Origin: Pegoplata infirma
Lineage: Eukaryota; Arthropoda; Insecta; Diptera; Anthomyiidae
DNA: 64,000 nt
Assembly: GCA_963921195.1 (NCBI GenBank)
Contig: OY992537.1
Coordinates: 68,564,040 to 68,628,039, forward strand
Direction: 5' to 3'
Made by a program: the position numbers and the translations under genes. Below the pieces are notes generated by a model. The model had not been told where the DNA came from. It was given only the letters and a program-made list of their open reading frames with translations, and ran no database searches. This document shows positions 1 to 10,670 of this stretch, one piece after another (positions within the stretch are counted from its first letter, which is position 1; each line of letters begins with the position of its first letter).

Positions 1-59
1 ACAATAGCAACAACCACACAAGAACTGAAAAACCATGATTTAGTTGATACTTGCTTAAC

Positions 60-165
60 AGCCAACTTAGCGTATCGATCTAGAGTGATCGTACCTAAGA
101 GGCAGTTAATAGCAAAAACATTACAGATCATGGGTTCAATCCCTGGCGGCTGCGATCTGTTAATA
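60..165 (+). repeat. tRNA-like SINE-head segment
   Basis: A box-A-like stretch (TTAGCGTATCGATCTAGAG) is followed about 50 nt later by GGGTTCAATCCC, a near-perfect box B / T-arm. The acceptor stem does not pair, so this is not a functional tRNA gene. A tRNA-derived SINE remnant is the likeliest reading. Confidence 0.35.
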
Positions 166-479
166 ATTTTCACATATAGAATAAAATTGACTATTAACTG
201 AATAAATTTGACATTAAAAGTTTTTCTGATAATTATAATAACTGGATTATATGAAACTAGTAAAAAACGAACCAGGATGTCTTAAATTTTTAGAAAAATA
301 AATTTTTCTTTCACACCTTTCTCAATTCAAACCATATATAACATAATTAAAAAATTATAATACATAATTATAATTAGAGCCTGAGCTCAACTGTCTTTAC
401 AGAAAAACAAAAGTTTTAGTTTTAATTTGTTTATGTAAATGTAACAATAATTGAACAAAGTTGTGTTTAAAAAAAAATT

Positions 480-603
480 CTCATACATTTTTAATTTTTA
501 CAAAATCCCGGGATTTGAGCTTAAAAATCCCGGGATTCGGGATTCATTTTATGACAAAAATCCCGGGATTTCGGGATTCGGGATTTCGGGATTGACAGCC
601 CTA
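480..603. repeat. hAT-type terminal fragment rich in TCCCGGGATT
   Basis: Iterated TCCCGGGATT and CGGGATT words end at GACAGCCCTA. Read in reverse this is TAGGGCTGTCAATCCCG, the shape of a hAT terminal repeat. Similar CCCGGG-rich tips bound the complete element at 50496-54647. I did not find the opposite end. Confidence 0.45.
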
Positions 604-901
604 CAAGGGATTAACATTGAAATTGCTAAAAAGTGTTTTTCTACTCAAATTCATTTGCATTCGCCTGTTTTAGACATTGTGAAGGGTATTCATGAATTCG
701 GCCAAATCAAATTTTATATTTTATATTGTTTTATTTGACTAAACTTAATATTTTTTTAACAGTGTGACTAAGATTACAAATTAATAGCAAACTTCTGGTA
801 ATAATAAAAACAAAGAGGTTGTCTTAACATATTTATACAATCTGTCTCATTGAGTTCTTAAAAAACAATTTCCACTATCCTCTCCCCCCGTCCCCCAGCA
901 T
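604..901. other. Intergenic, no feature seen
   Basis: AT-rich sequence between the hAT fragment and the GATA cluster, with a C-rich patch near 890. No coding or RNA signal was found. Confidence 0.5.
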
Positions 902-1177
902 TTATCTACACACCTGCTCACATTGGGTATTATCAAAGAATTAAAATGCTGATAAGAAAGTGTGTAAAACAAACGTTTCTAAGAATAAGACAAATATCAG
1001 TAGGAAAATGTATATAGCAGTGAATGTGTGTCTGGAACATAAAAAAGATACCACCAGTGCTATATCAAAATGTTTTAAATGAATCATCTAACTATATAAT
1101 ACCAATGAATTTTCTGTTCTGGGTTTTATTTCTGTTTTTTTTTTTTTTAATTTTTATCAATCCGTTATCATTGATAA
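902..1177. promoter_or_regulatory. Cluster of GATA-factor-type sites
   Basis: Six WGATAR matches on either strand lie at 902-907, 930-935, 950-955, 1154-1159, 1165-1170 and 1172-1177. The last two form a 13-bp palindrome, TTATCATTGATAA. They lie 75-350 bp upstream of the initiator. GATA factors drive midgut and fat-body genes in flies, so the cluster may point to one of those tissues. In AT-rich DNA some matches are expected by chance. Confidence 0.4.
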
Positions 1178-1210
1178 ATTAAATAAATATAAATATTTGC
1201 ACTTGATTTT

Positions 1211-1260
1211 GCATATACATTTAAATATATTAAAACAACATTTACATTTCAGTCCAGTAA
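1211..1260 (+). promoter_or_regulatory. Core promoter: TATA-like box and initiator
   Basis: TTAAATATAT at 1221-1230 lies 30 bp before the A of a TCAGT initiator (1249-1253), the consensus arthropod arrangement. Transcription would begin near 1251, leaving a 30-nt 5' UTR before the ATG at 1281. Short leaders of this kind are common in small secreted-protein genes of flies. Confidence 0.55.
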
Positions 1261-1280
1261 AAACTATTTGGCTCGCAACT

Positions 1281-4200
1281 ATGAAGGTTGCCCATGCGAT
1301 TTTCGCATACATATTGCTAGTGTTCAGCAATAACTTTGTACGTTTTGGGTGTTATTTGAGACATAATTAGGAAGAAAAATCTAATATTTATCTTAAATTG
1401 TTTATTCTTTAGATTGGAGCATATGTATTAAATGCTGATGTGCAAAACAATGAGGAATTAAACGGTCAGTATGAAGGTGCTGTGTTACTATTTGATGCCA
1501 TCTTTCGTGGCTATGATGTAGAAAGTGACACCGATATAGGTGACGTCGCATGTTATACTGATTACAAATTGAGAAATATTCAAGCGTTATCAGTTGCCGG
1601 TGACGCGATACGTTTATGTGTTAATGTTTCGATTGAAGATTTACAAAAATATTTAAAGAAACATGGTTTAAAACATCTGAGAAAACGTTTATCACGAGAA
1701 ATTGTACACTGTGAAAAGAAATATGGAGCTAGCAATGCTTTGGATTGTTATACTGATGCTGTAAGTAAAATAAATTGTATTACTGATAAGAGAATTCACA
1801 ATGTGGTGTAACAGGTAGATAACCCCGGGGCATGTCCCAGACTCAATTCCGTGCGGAAGTGGAATAAGTGGTTTACTCGTAAAACGCAAAAAATTTATTT
1901 TTCGGAATGAAACCACTATTATGCAATTCAATTCCACTTTGATTTTTGAAAGTGCTTTCATTCCGAAAATATAATATTAGTTTTGCGTTTTACGAGTAAA
2001 CCACTTTTTTCAAATCCGAACGGAATTGATTCTGTGACATGCCCCCACCATATTCTCTCTGTGGTAAAGGGAAAAATGAGTTTGTGAGAATTTTGTGAGC
2101 CTATTAGGCTATGTCAGTCGATCAGACAAACCGTCTGTCCTTCTTAACAATTTCATGAAATCGGGCCATGTTTAAACCAAGTCCATAAAATTTGGAATAA
2201 ATAAATCCAATCCCGACTAAAAACAATTATATATAGACGTATATAATTTTATCCAATCATATAAAACATTATATGATTACATATAAGTTAACAAATTTTC
2301 TTAATTTTCATATGGAGTTATATGTAATTACTAGGGCAAGTTCTTTCATGCATCTAAAAATCGAAAATTTGTGCCTATAATATGCTTCTAAAAATCAAAA
2401 ATATGCACTAAAAATATACATTTAAAAACGATTATTTTAACAACAAAAATAGGTTTTATAAAAGTGGTAATTGACCCATTTTTAATTAGTTAAATATTTT
2501 ATAGACACATTTTGTGATAAGAACATATTTAATATTTAATTTTTGTTTAGTCATTTTTGTAAAAAAAAAACAGTGGACAATTTTTTTTGAGTTTATAAAA
2601 AAGGAATGAAAAACATATTTACCTATGTATACCCTCATAGCTACATTTTCCGTTTCAAAAAATAGGTTCCAGAACCCTTAACTACTTAATGATTCTTGTT
2701 TGAAATTTTCCCAAAATCAGTTGTTATTTTACATTAAAAATTTAGTTGTGTACCGTAAAACATTTCTCAGAATCTGAAAACTTTATTATCTGAATCAAAT
2801 TTCTATAATAAATGCCCTAGAATATCATTTTTATAAGAAAAAATTATTTTTCTTCAAAAAAAAGTTGATAAGTTTCAACTATACACCCACAAAAACGTGG
2901 GTATTCAATACTAAAAATTTAACTAAATTTTGGTCCAAAAGGACCTAGTGCAGAAATTGTTAACCAATAATAAAAATTTTTACTAAAATTATTAAAAACC
3001 AGAAAAAATTACCAATTTTAGTACTTTGAAGATACTAAAATTAGTAAATTATTAGTAGATTTTGGTACAAAGTCACTTACTAAACCTTTTACTGTACCCG
3101 ACTAAAAAAGTTTAGATATAGCAACATATTATTTAATATATTTATATATGACCATACACAGTACTTTACATAATTATATGTTAATGTATCTTGTATTAAG
3201 TTTTACACCCAAAATTTAATATGGTGTCATATAAAAGGATATCGAATCATGTGTTGCTCCACATACAATATATAAAGCTTTGTGAAATTAGATATTGCAT
3301 ATAATATTTTATATGACTCCACGAATGACCTCATAGAAAATTAGATAAATAAATATATGATATACAACTCCATGTCTGACCTCATACAAGATGAGATATA
3401 CATATATATATGGTGCCGAATCGGGAGAAAAAAGTTTTCTAACCCGACTAAAAAAGTTTAGATATGGTAACATATTATTTAATATATTTATATATGGCCA
3501 TACACAGTACTTTACATAATTATATGTAAATGTATTTTGTATTAAGTTTTACACCAAAAATTTAATATGGTGTCATATAAAAGGATATCGAATCATGTGT
3601 TGCTCCACATACAATATATAAAGCTTTGTGAAATTAGATATTGCATATAATATTTTATATGACTCCATGAATGACCTCATACAAGATTAGATGAATAAAT
3701 ATATGATATACAACTCCATGTCTGACCTAATATATATAGTGTCCCGAATCGGGGGAAAAAAGTTTTCTAAGTCCCGAGAAAATTTTTTAAAATTTCCAGA
3801 CACAAATAATTTTTGCGTTTTGGAGTTACGAATTTCATTAAAAATGATTCAAACAAAAAAAAAATTTAGCCAAATTTTTGAAAAATTTTAGAAGTCCTGA
3901 AAAAGTTTTGTAGAATTTTCGAAGTCCTGGATAAAAAACATTTTTGGTACATTTTTTGCGTTTTGAAGTAAAAATTTATTAACAAAGTTTTAAGATTTTT
4001 TTTTTTAAATTTCGATTTTTTTTTAAATTTCTAAGTCCCTGACACATTTTTTTTTAATTTTTTTTGCGTTTCCCGAAAAAAAATTGGGATAAATTTGAAA
4101 ATTATGAGATAAAAAAAAAAATATTTTTTGCAAAATTCTACATATTTTATCTTAGGATATAAAATTATATACAATTATATCAAATAAGATAAACCCAATA

Positions 4201-7200
4201 TTCGGATCAAAAACGATCATATTCAATCTAATATAACAAATTTTGAGCTATTTTGATCCACCAATTTCATCATCTTATTTTATCCAAATACGTGTTGGGC
4301 CATATTAAATTATATATAGCTCAATTTCAAATTATATATGGACCTGTATATTTATTTTTAGTCGGGAAGTCCCGAGAAAATTAATATTTTATCTGATAAA
4401 ATAATTTCTAATTTCATGTTTAAAATTCAAAAAAATTTTACCATAATTCATCTAATTATATAAAAATTTATCTAATTTTAACAGATAAGATATGATTTAA
4501 TACAATTAGATAGACCCATTTTTGTGATCAAACTGAATCAAATTTAATATTATTTCATCAAAAATTATAGAATTTGATATAATCGTATAATATTCGATCC
4601 GCCAATTTTCGGATCAAAATTAATATGGATTTACATAAAAGCATATCTGTTCATATAAAATTAAATATTGCGTCATATAACTTTTTTTTACTCGGGAACA
4701 TATTTTTGTATATAACATTACATAAAGTTCATATGAATATACATATATAATGTTATCCAACTTATATGACGTTATAAGGACCAATATATGATCAATTATA
4801 ATGGTTTTAAATTATATTTAATCGTATCAGTTTTCTCCAACTGATATAATTACAGTCGAACCCGGTTATAACGAACTTCGAGGGACAAGTAAAAATAGTT
4901 CGTTATAAGCGAAGTTCGCTATAAGCGGGGAATATTTTATATCAACCTAGTTTTATATCCAAAAAATAAACAGAGCCAAGTTTTTTTATTTGACGTTTTT
5001 TGTAAGTAAACAACTTATTGAGAAGAAAACATTAAAAATATAAATAAATAACATCAAAATTATAATATTAAACAAAAAATTCTAATCTTTTGTGAGTTTG
5101 GTAAAAATAATTGCCGCAAATTTCAAAATATTTATGGGGGTTCGTTATAAAAAGGTAAATATGCGTGAAATTGTGTTCATTGGACCATAATAAGTAGTTC
5201 GTTTTAACCGATGATTCGCTATAACCGAGTTCGTTATAAAAGAAGTATTTTGTGTGAAAATTGTTGCCAAAACGTCGGGACTTTTGAATTAGTTCGTTAT
5301 AACCGAGAATTCGTTATAACCGAGTTCGTTATAACCGAGTTTGACTGTATATAGACCCAATTCACGTATCACATTATAAGGGGTGGTCCAATAACTGGTA
5401 TCTTTTTAAAACATGCAATGAAATGAACAATACTCAATAGTTTTGAAACCTTATGGCTTTATTTGAAAGAGCAAACATTCCCGTTTTTTATGGCAAACGA
5501 CTTCATTGATGCGTCTTCGGCTTGCTCCGCTGTATCGCGTTGTAGCGCAGTACTGCGCTGCCAAACTGCACGTTTTTCGAAAAAAAGTTTTTAACCGAAA
5601 TAAGGCACTCAAATGAGGTTATGTTAACAAACAAATTGGTACATCTTGGGATCGTAAAACTCGCAAGGTATTGTAAAGAATCCAATTCATCTATAGAAAG
5701 CAATAGATTTGAGTATCAGCATCATTACACAATATTTTCAAAAATACAGCTGAAACTCCCATTTTCGTCAAAGATGAGCGCTACATAGCCATGATTACCG
5801 ACTTTTTGTTGGCCGTAATAGAATATACCAACTTGGATGACATTTATTTTCAGAAGGATGTCGCAATATGTCCCACAGTCCATCAAACAATCGATATTTT
5901 GCGCACTTAGTTCGGAAATCGTGTTTTTCGCCATATTCGCGGTGACAATTGATCACTTCAGAGCTGCCGATTAAAAACTTTAAAAATTTTTTTGAGGGGT
6001 CTCGTTAAAGATTCATGCAACATGGGAAATCCAGAAATGTTCTAGGCCCATTCGACGAATATCGTTCAAGCCATTCGTGAGATAGAACCAGAAACATTAG
6101 AAAAATGGGTGCCGAGAATGAGCTACTGCGGAGCTAACCCAGGCAACCGCATGAATGAAGTCGTTTGCCATAAATAATGGGAATATTTGCTCTTTCAAAT
6201 AAAGCCATAAGGTTTCAAAACTATTGAGTATTGTTCATTTCATTGCATGTTTTAAAAAGATACGAGTTATTGGACCACCCTGTATATAAGGATATCCCGC
6301 TAGATCGCAAAATATACCTGTAGATACTTATTAAAGTAATTGTATCCGCCATATTTGGGATACAATTAGTCATTAACTTTTTTTCTTTTTTTACTACCCG
6401 AGTAAAAAAGAGTTATATATAGCCGTGACAAATTAGATCCCAAATATGGTGGACACAATTTTTTCAAATATTATCCTCGGTTATCCTACAAGATCTGAAC
6501 AGATAGTCTTATATATAATATGATACGTAAAATGGGTCTATCTGGTTTTATCAGTTTGATCCTGACTGATACAATATAAAATAAATTGAGACTATAAGAC
6601 ATAAATATATATGGTTAGATATTGCTATACATAAAGAACATATTTTTGTATATAACATTACATAAAGTGCATATGATTATATACAATGTTATCCAACTTA
6701 TATGACGTTATAAGGAGCAATATATGATGAGTTATAATGGGTTTAAATTATATTTAATCTTATCAGTTTTCTCCAACTGATATAATTATATAGACCCAAT
6801 TCACGTATCACATTATATATAAGGTTATCCCGATAGATCATAAAATATACCCGTAGATAATTTTTAAAGTAATTGTATCCGCCATATTTGGGATATAATT
6901 AGTCATGAACTTTTTTTCTTTTTTTACTAGGGTAGGGTTGATAAACTACATCTTCTGGTTCGAAGCGTACACAAACTTTATTTGGTGTATGTATCGTCGA
7001 CCTGTGATGTATGTTGTTTCAACCAAAAAAAGATTCACTATAACCCGATAAAATTTTATACAATTAGATATAATTGGATCTTATTGTATCCAATCACATA
7101 TAATTTGATGCCATTGGATAGAGACAAATTTCGGACAAAATTGTATCAAACTATATATTTACAAATGAATAAAATAAGATATTAATAAATCCAATTTAAT

Positions 7201-10200
7201 GCAATTCTATCCACCATTTTTGGGATAAAATTATATCTAATTGTATTCGAGGACAGATAAAACGTTATATAATTTTATATGATGCCATATTAAAATTTTT
7301 ACTCGGGATGACACTGTTATTGTTAGATATCTTTTCGAAATTTAACTAAACTCAAAAAAAACCTTGTGAAATTACTAGAAAGAGTCTCGTCATCCCATTT
7401 TAGCAATATTTTCCTTGTTTTTTAACAAAAAATATTCGACCGAAATTTAATTTTTTTTTTTTTAATTTTACAATTTTTTCGTAAATGTCGAAATTTTACA
7501 AAAAAAATCTAGTTATATATTTCTTTGAAAATGGTTCAAGAATTCTCCTAAAGTTTAGTTAAATTTAACTTAAAAAATAAGAAATATTAATAACTATGAG
7601 GAAAAAACTTAAATTCATTTACTTATAAATAGTTCATCGTTTTCTTTAAATGGAGTTCATTAATATAAGGAAAAAAATTCTTACTGCCAATGAAATTTTT
7701 TCCAAATCTAAGAAACATCCCGAGTAAAAATGCTATAAAGATATATTCTTATATATCACATCTTATCCGAGATTTGAAAGATCAGTACTGATCCGAAAAA
7801 AGGATCGCTAAGACTAGATCAGTTTTAATCGGACGGATACAATGTCATCCGAAAAATGGGTTTATATAGTTAGATATACCCATTTTTCGGGTTGAAATTG
7901 TATACGTCCGATTAAAACTGATCTAATCTTACAAGGAAGGTCTCTCACAGGGCACCCACCGATTGTCCTGAAACTTTAATATAGGAATGAGGGGAAAAAA
8001 AGATTTTTTTTTTTAGTTGCCCAATATTAAATTAAAAAAAGGGTTGCCACCTTATGTAGGAATTTCGACAAACGAAAAAATACGGGTCAGCTTAATTTTG
8101 ATAGGGGTTATTATATATGATTTTGGCGGTCATACAATACCATTGACAATAACGAACTTAACGAAGCCGAATTCAGACACGACCGATACACCTTTGGATA
8201 CGCCTTCAAAAAACCTTTCGACCTGTATAAAATGTTCATACAGTTCCTTTTGAAGAAATGGGAAAAAACCTCGAAAAAAGTCCTGTTTTTCCCCTCCCCT
8301 TTGACCAGCTAAATGTGAGATTGCCAGCTATAAAAAAAAAGGTAACTCTTATTTTGCCCCCTCTTTCCTATATGCAAGTTTCAGGACAATCGGCTGGTGC
8401 CCTGTGAAAGACCTTCCTTGTTAGAAATGTATAGCTGTTCAAAGTTATATAGATTTTGCATATTTATAACTTTTTCAACAACGAAAATCCTTAATAAAAT
8501 AGCGATTTTTTTAAATTCTTTGGATCTGATAAATTATATTTTTAAATGTCTCCAAAGAGCTTTGTGTGTGCAAAATATTGGAAAATTTCAAAGACCCTTG
8601 ATCAGATTTTTTTTCGGTTTCTCGTGGATGAAATATAAAAATTAATATTTAGCCTCTTATTCATAATACTTATAACAGACTTATTGTAGGTTTATTTGAC
8701 AATTATTCCTGCAATATCTGTCAAATAAACTTACTTTAAATATATTTCAGGTTTTATGAATAACCACCTTAGTATATAGGAAGGTAACATACAAATATTT
8801 TTTTTCTTTCAGATTTCAAAAGCAATTAAAGATGTGAGCTCCGAAGGTAAACATATAAGTAAGGAAAATAAACAATGCATTCGTACGCAATTATCAAATT
8901 TGGGCGATAAAATTATTGAGATAAATGATCAATTGAGCAATTGTTTAGCTAACAACTCTAATTCGCCATTGACTGCTAACTCCACAGTTGCTCCAATTGC
9001 ACGCACTACTTCATACCAAGGGCAAAATACTACTTGGTATCCTTGGCAAAATACAACTTGGGGCCCTTGGGATAATACAACTTGGTATCCTTGGCAAAAT
9101 ACTACTTGGGGACCATGGGATAATACCACTTGGTATCCTTGGCAAAATACTACTTGGGGACCATGGGATAATACAACATGGTATCCTTGGCAAAATACTA
9201 CTTGGGGACCTTGGAATAATTACACCACTGTTCCACCATTTTTTAATACAACTCTACCACCTCAAGTGAATACCACTTTTAATCCTTGGCCGAATACTAC
9301 ATGGAGTCCCATATTCAATACTACACTACCACCACAATTAAATACAACCTTTAACCCTTGGCCGAATACTACATGGAGCACACTACCTCCTCAAGTTAAT
9401 ACCACTTTTAATCCTTGGCCCAATACTACATGGATCACTCCCAACAATACTACACTACCCCCTCCAGTAAACACAACTTTTAATCCTTGGCCTAATACAA
9501 CATGGAGCCCCTCAGTAAATACCACACTACCTCAAGTAAATACCACTTTTAATCCTTGGCCCAATACAACATGGAGCCCTTCAGTAAATACCACACTATC
9601 TCCTCAAGTAAATACCACCTTTAATCCTTGGCCCAATACTACATGGAGCCCTTCAGTAAATACCACACTATCTCCTCAAGTAAATACCACCTTTAATCCT
9701 TGGCCCAATACATCATGGAGCATACCAGATAATACCACACTACCTCCTCAAGTAAATACCACATTTAATCCTTGGCCGAATACTACATGGAGCCCTTCAG
9801 TAAATACCACACTACCCCCTCAAGTAAATACCACCTTTAATCCTTGGCCCAATACTACATGGAGCCCTTCAGTAAATTCCACACTACCTCCTCAAGTAAA
9901 TACCACTTTTAATCCTTGGCCCAATACAACATGGAGCATACCAAATAATACCACACTATCTCCTCAAGTAAATACCACCTTTAATCCTTGGCCCAATACA
10001 TCATGGAGCATACCAGATAATACCACACTACCTCCTCAAGTAAATACAACCTTTAATCCTTGGCCCAATACTACATGGAGCATTCCAGACAACACTACAC
10101 TACCCCCTCAAGTAAATACCACATTTAATCACTGGCCTAATACAACATGGAGCATACCCGTTAATACGACATTACCCCCTCAAGTAAATAGTACTACTAA

Positions 10201-10435
10201 CCCACCATTTGTTAACTCCACCTGGATTCCTGAAGTCAATACCACCCTAATTCCACCCTATGTTAATACCACTTATCCACCAATTTCAAATACATCCTAT
10301 AGTCCTTGGCAAAATACAACCGAGAGTCAAGTCAATATCACAACATTCGTCTCGGAGACACCAACAACTGTGGCTACAGTTAAGGCATCCAAATGGTGGA
10401 ACAAACTTTGGAATGATATTTCCTCGATATTTTAA
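1281..10435 (+). CDS. Secreted Asn-rich octapeptide-repeat glycoprotein (three exons)
   Basis: Spliced CDS joins 1281-1337, 1413-1760 and 8813-10435, all phase 0, giving about 675 residues. Exon 1 supplies a hydrophobic signal peptide (IFAYILLVF core); the start is the first ATG after a TATA/initiator promoter. Residues about 30-200 form a charged, probably helical domain with six cysteines (about 66, 88, 119, 131, 157, 179). From residue 207 an octad N-T-T-(W/F/L)-x-P-x-x repeats, arranged as 16-residue dimers (207-270) and then 24-residue trimers (about 280-600). More than 50 N-x-T/S sequons imply dense N-glycosylation in the secretory pathway. The end is KWWNKLWNDISSIF. Codon third positions vary while residues are kept, so the repeats are translated and selected. 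A Cys domain followed by a repetitive tail recalls TsetseEP/DUF725 proteins of fly gut, but homology is unproven. Alternatives are a mucin, glue or silk protein. The gene structure is solid; the function is unknown. Confidence 0.85.
1338..1412 (+). other. Intron 1 (75 bp)
   Basis: The donor is GTACGT and the acceptor is TTCTTTAG. A CTAAT branch-like motif lies about 30 nt before the acceptor. Removal fuses the signal peptide exon in frame with IGAYVLNADVQ. The next possible donor downstream would run into a stop in exon 2, which supports this choice. The length is typical of short dipteran introns. Confidence 0.8.
1827..2045. mobile_element. 219-bp palindromic MITE
   Basis: It begins GGGGCATGTC and ends GACATGCCCC. 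The arms share GTGGTTTACTCGTAAAACGC and its complement, so nearly the whole length can fold. It lies in intron 2, 66 bp inside the donor. No clear target duplication is visible. Confidence 0.75.
2882..3096. repeat. ACTAAAATT-word MITE, copy 1
   Basis: Runs from a CACCCACAAAAACGTGGG-like tip to CTTTTACTGTA. The interior iterates TACTAAAATT and its complement. Close relatives occur at 50090-50245 and 54718-54918. Confidence 0.55.
3097..3770. repeat. Direct tandem duplication (period about 346 bp)
   Basis: 3097-3442 and 3443-3770 are near copies: both open CCCGACTAAAAAAG, both contain GTGTTGCTCCACATAC, and both end near GAATCGGG(A/G)GAAAA. Differences are a few substitutions and small indels, so the duplication is relatively recent. 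Confidence 0.85.
4853..5347. mobile_element. pogo/Tigger-like MITE (495 bp, TA target)
   Basis: Terminal repeats are CAGTCGAACCCGGTTATAACG and CGTTATAACCGAGTTTGACTG. It is flanked by TA at 4851-4852 and 5348-5349, and the paralogous site near 6782 lacks it. A CAGT start with TTATAACG and a TA duplication is characteristic of pogo-group elements. GTTCGTTATAAC words repeat inside. Non-coding. Confidence 0.8.
5379..6282 (+). mobile_element. Decayed mariner-type element (904 bp)
   Basis: Inverted repeats of well over 100 bp begin GGTGGTCCAATAACT and share TTTTAAAACATGCAATG. It is flanked by TA (5377-5378, 6283-6284), and the paralog near 6815 lacks it. The interior carries transposase remnants on the + strand. 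Confidence 0.85.
5773..6177 (+). pseudogene. Mariner transposase remnant
   Basis: One frame from 5773 shows ERYIAMITDF... then FQKDVAICPTV, matching the FQQDGA.CHTA catalytic block of mariner transposases; the Asp is kept but neighbours are changed. An in-frame TAG follows ILRT. In another frame, 6070-6177 gives IREIEPETLEKW...NEVVCHK before a stop, matching the family C-terminus. The N-terminal half is missing. Antisense open frames at 5503-5703 and 5725-5934 are shadows. Dead gene. Confidence 0.75.
7353..7690. repeat. Truncated poly-A-tipped MITE between ACTCGGG tips
   Basis: ACTCAAAAAAAACCTTG...AGTCTCGTCATCCC matches the start of the element at 15365. It sits between TTTTTACTCGGGATG (near 7297) and CATCCCGAGTAAAAATG (near 7725), which may be the ends of an interrupted host element. 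No complete right end was found. Confidence 0.4.
7932..8420. mobile_element. MITE with CAAGGAAGGTCT ends and TTA duplication
   Basis: Terminal repeats extend over about 45 bp (CAAGGAAGGTCTCTCACAGG against CCTGTGAAAGACCTTCCTTG). TTA flanks both sides (7929-7931, 8421-8423), as for PIF/Harbinger-type elements. Relatives appear at 11885-12058, 33065-33260 and 40110-40403. Confidence 0.7.
8424..8645. repeat. Dispersed repeat shared with 55800-55990
   Basis: TATAGCTGTTCAAAGTTATATAG and the following 200 bp match 55811-55985 (GCTGCTCAAAGTTACACAG). At the second site it adjoins a Tc1 transposase relic, so this may be a Tc1 3' end. Confidence 0.45.
9026..10340 (+). repeat. Coding minisatellite (24-nt octads in 48- and 72-nt higher-order units)
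   Basis: The basic 24-nt unit encodes N-T-T-x-x-P-x-x. At 9026-9217 it alternates as NTTWYPWQ/NTTWGPWD (48 nt, four copies). From about 9245 to 10200 it runs as NTTLPPQV/NTTFNPWP/NTTWSPSV (72 nt, about 13 copies, some one octad short). The units then decay to about 10340. Indels between copies are multiples of three. Confidence 0.95.
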
Positions 10436-10521
10436 AAAAACTCAACTTTACTAAAGAATTATATTAAAAATTTGAATTTCAAAACTTTTAAAAACTATTA
10501 AACGTAATAACAGCATAATGA

Positions 10522-10527
10522 AATAAA
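10522..10527 (+). terminator. Polyadenylation signal AATAAA
   Basis: AATAAA lies 87 nt after the stop codon of the repeat glycoprotein gene and is followed by a GT/T-rich stretch. This fits a short 3' UTR. Confidence 0.55.
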
Positions 10528-10564
10528 TAGCATTGTTGTTTTACTTTGTTATCCTTCAACTACA

Positions 10565-10670
10565 GTATGATGCGGACATTCCATGCCAAATCGAACACTT
10601 TTGGAGACGACCTTCTTAGATTTCGCTCACTCTGTGGTACACCACCTACACCCCTCTGTGGTACACTGTA
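10565..10670. repeat. Fragments of a foldback tip and a mini-me-like tail
   Basis: GGACATTCCATG...AAATCGAACACTTT resembles the tip of the foldback at 28277. CTGTGGTACACCACC twice nearby resembles the CTGTACCACAGAGTGG tail of the repeat at 30683-33070, in reverse. Both are short and decayed. Confidence 0.4.

Larger units (their letters stand above)
2212..4366. mobile_element. AT-rich composite element with CCCGACTAAAAA ends
   Basis: It opens with CCCGACTAAAAA and closes with TTTTTAGTCGGG. CCCGACTAAAAA also recurs inside at 3097 and 3443 at the start of each direct repeat. The interior is built of ATATG/TAATTATAT words and codes for nothing. Related tips occur near 24286 and 30537 as CCGGCTAAAAA. 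Confidence 0.5.
4690..6935. repeat. Direct duplicate pair, first copy split by two transposons
   Basis: Sequence around 4698-4852 plus 6283-6392 matches the uninterrupted 6645-6935 (shared GTTATCCAACTTATATGACG and TTTTCTCCAACTGATATAAT). The second copy therefore preserves the empty site for the insertions at 4853 and 5379. Confidence 0.75.
1761..8812 (+). other. Intron 2 (about 7 kb, transposon-filled)
   Basis: The donor GTAAGT follows ...CYTDA and the acceptor TTTCTTTCAG precedes ISKAIKDV. Both sides are phase 0, so the reading frame continues through one helix-like segment. Without splicing, exon 2 stops about 17 codons later. The intron holds a palindromic MITE, a pogo-like MITE, a decayed mariner and several AT-rich elements, which explains its size. 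Confidence 0.8.

Noticed and set aside
451..738. 95-codon frame
   Set aside because: TTG start, reads through the TCCCGGGATT repeats of a hAT-type end.
8929..9269. Antisense and +1 open frames over the glycoprotein repeats
   Set aside because: Any tandem repeat with a unit divisible by three stays open in several frames. Only the NTT frame has splice-consistent neighbours and silent-site variation.
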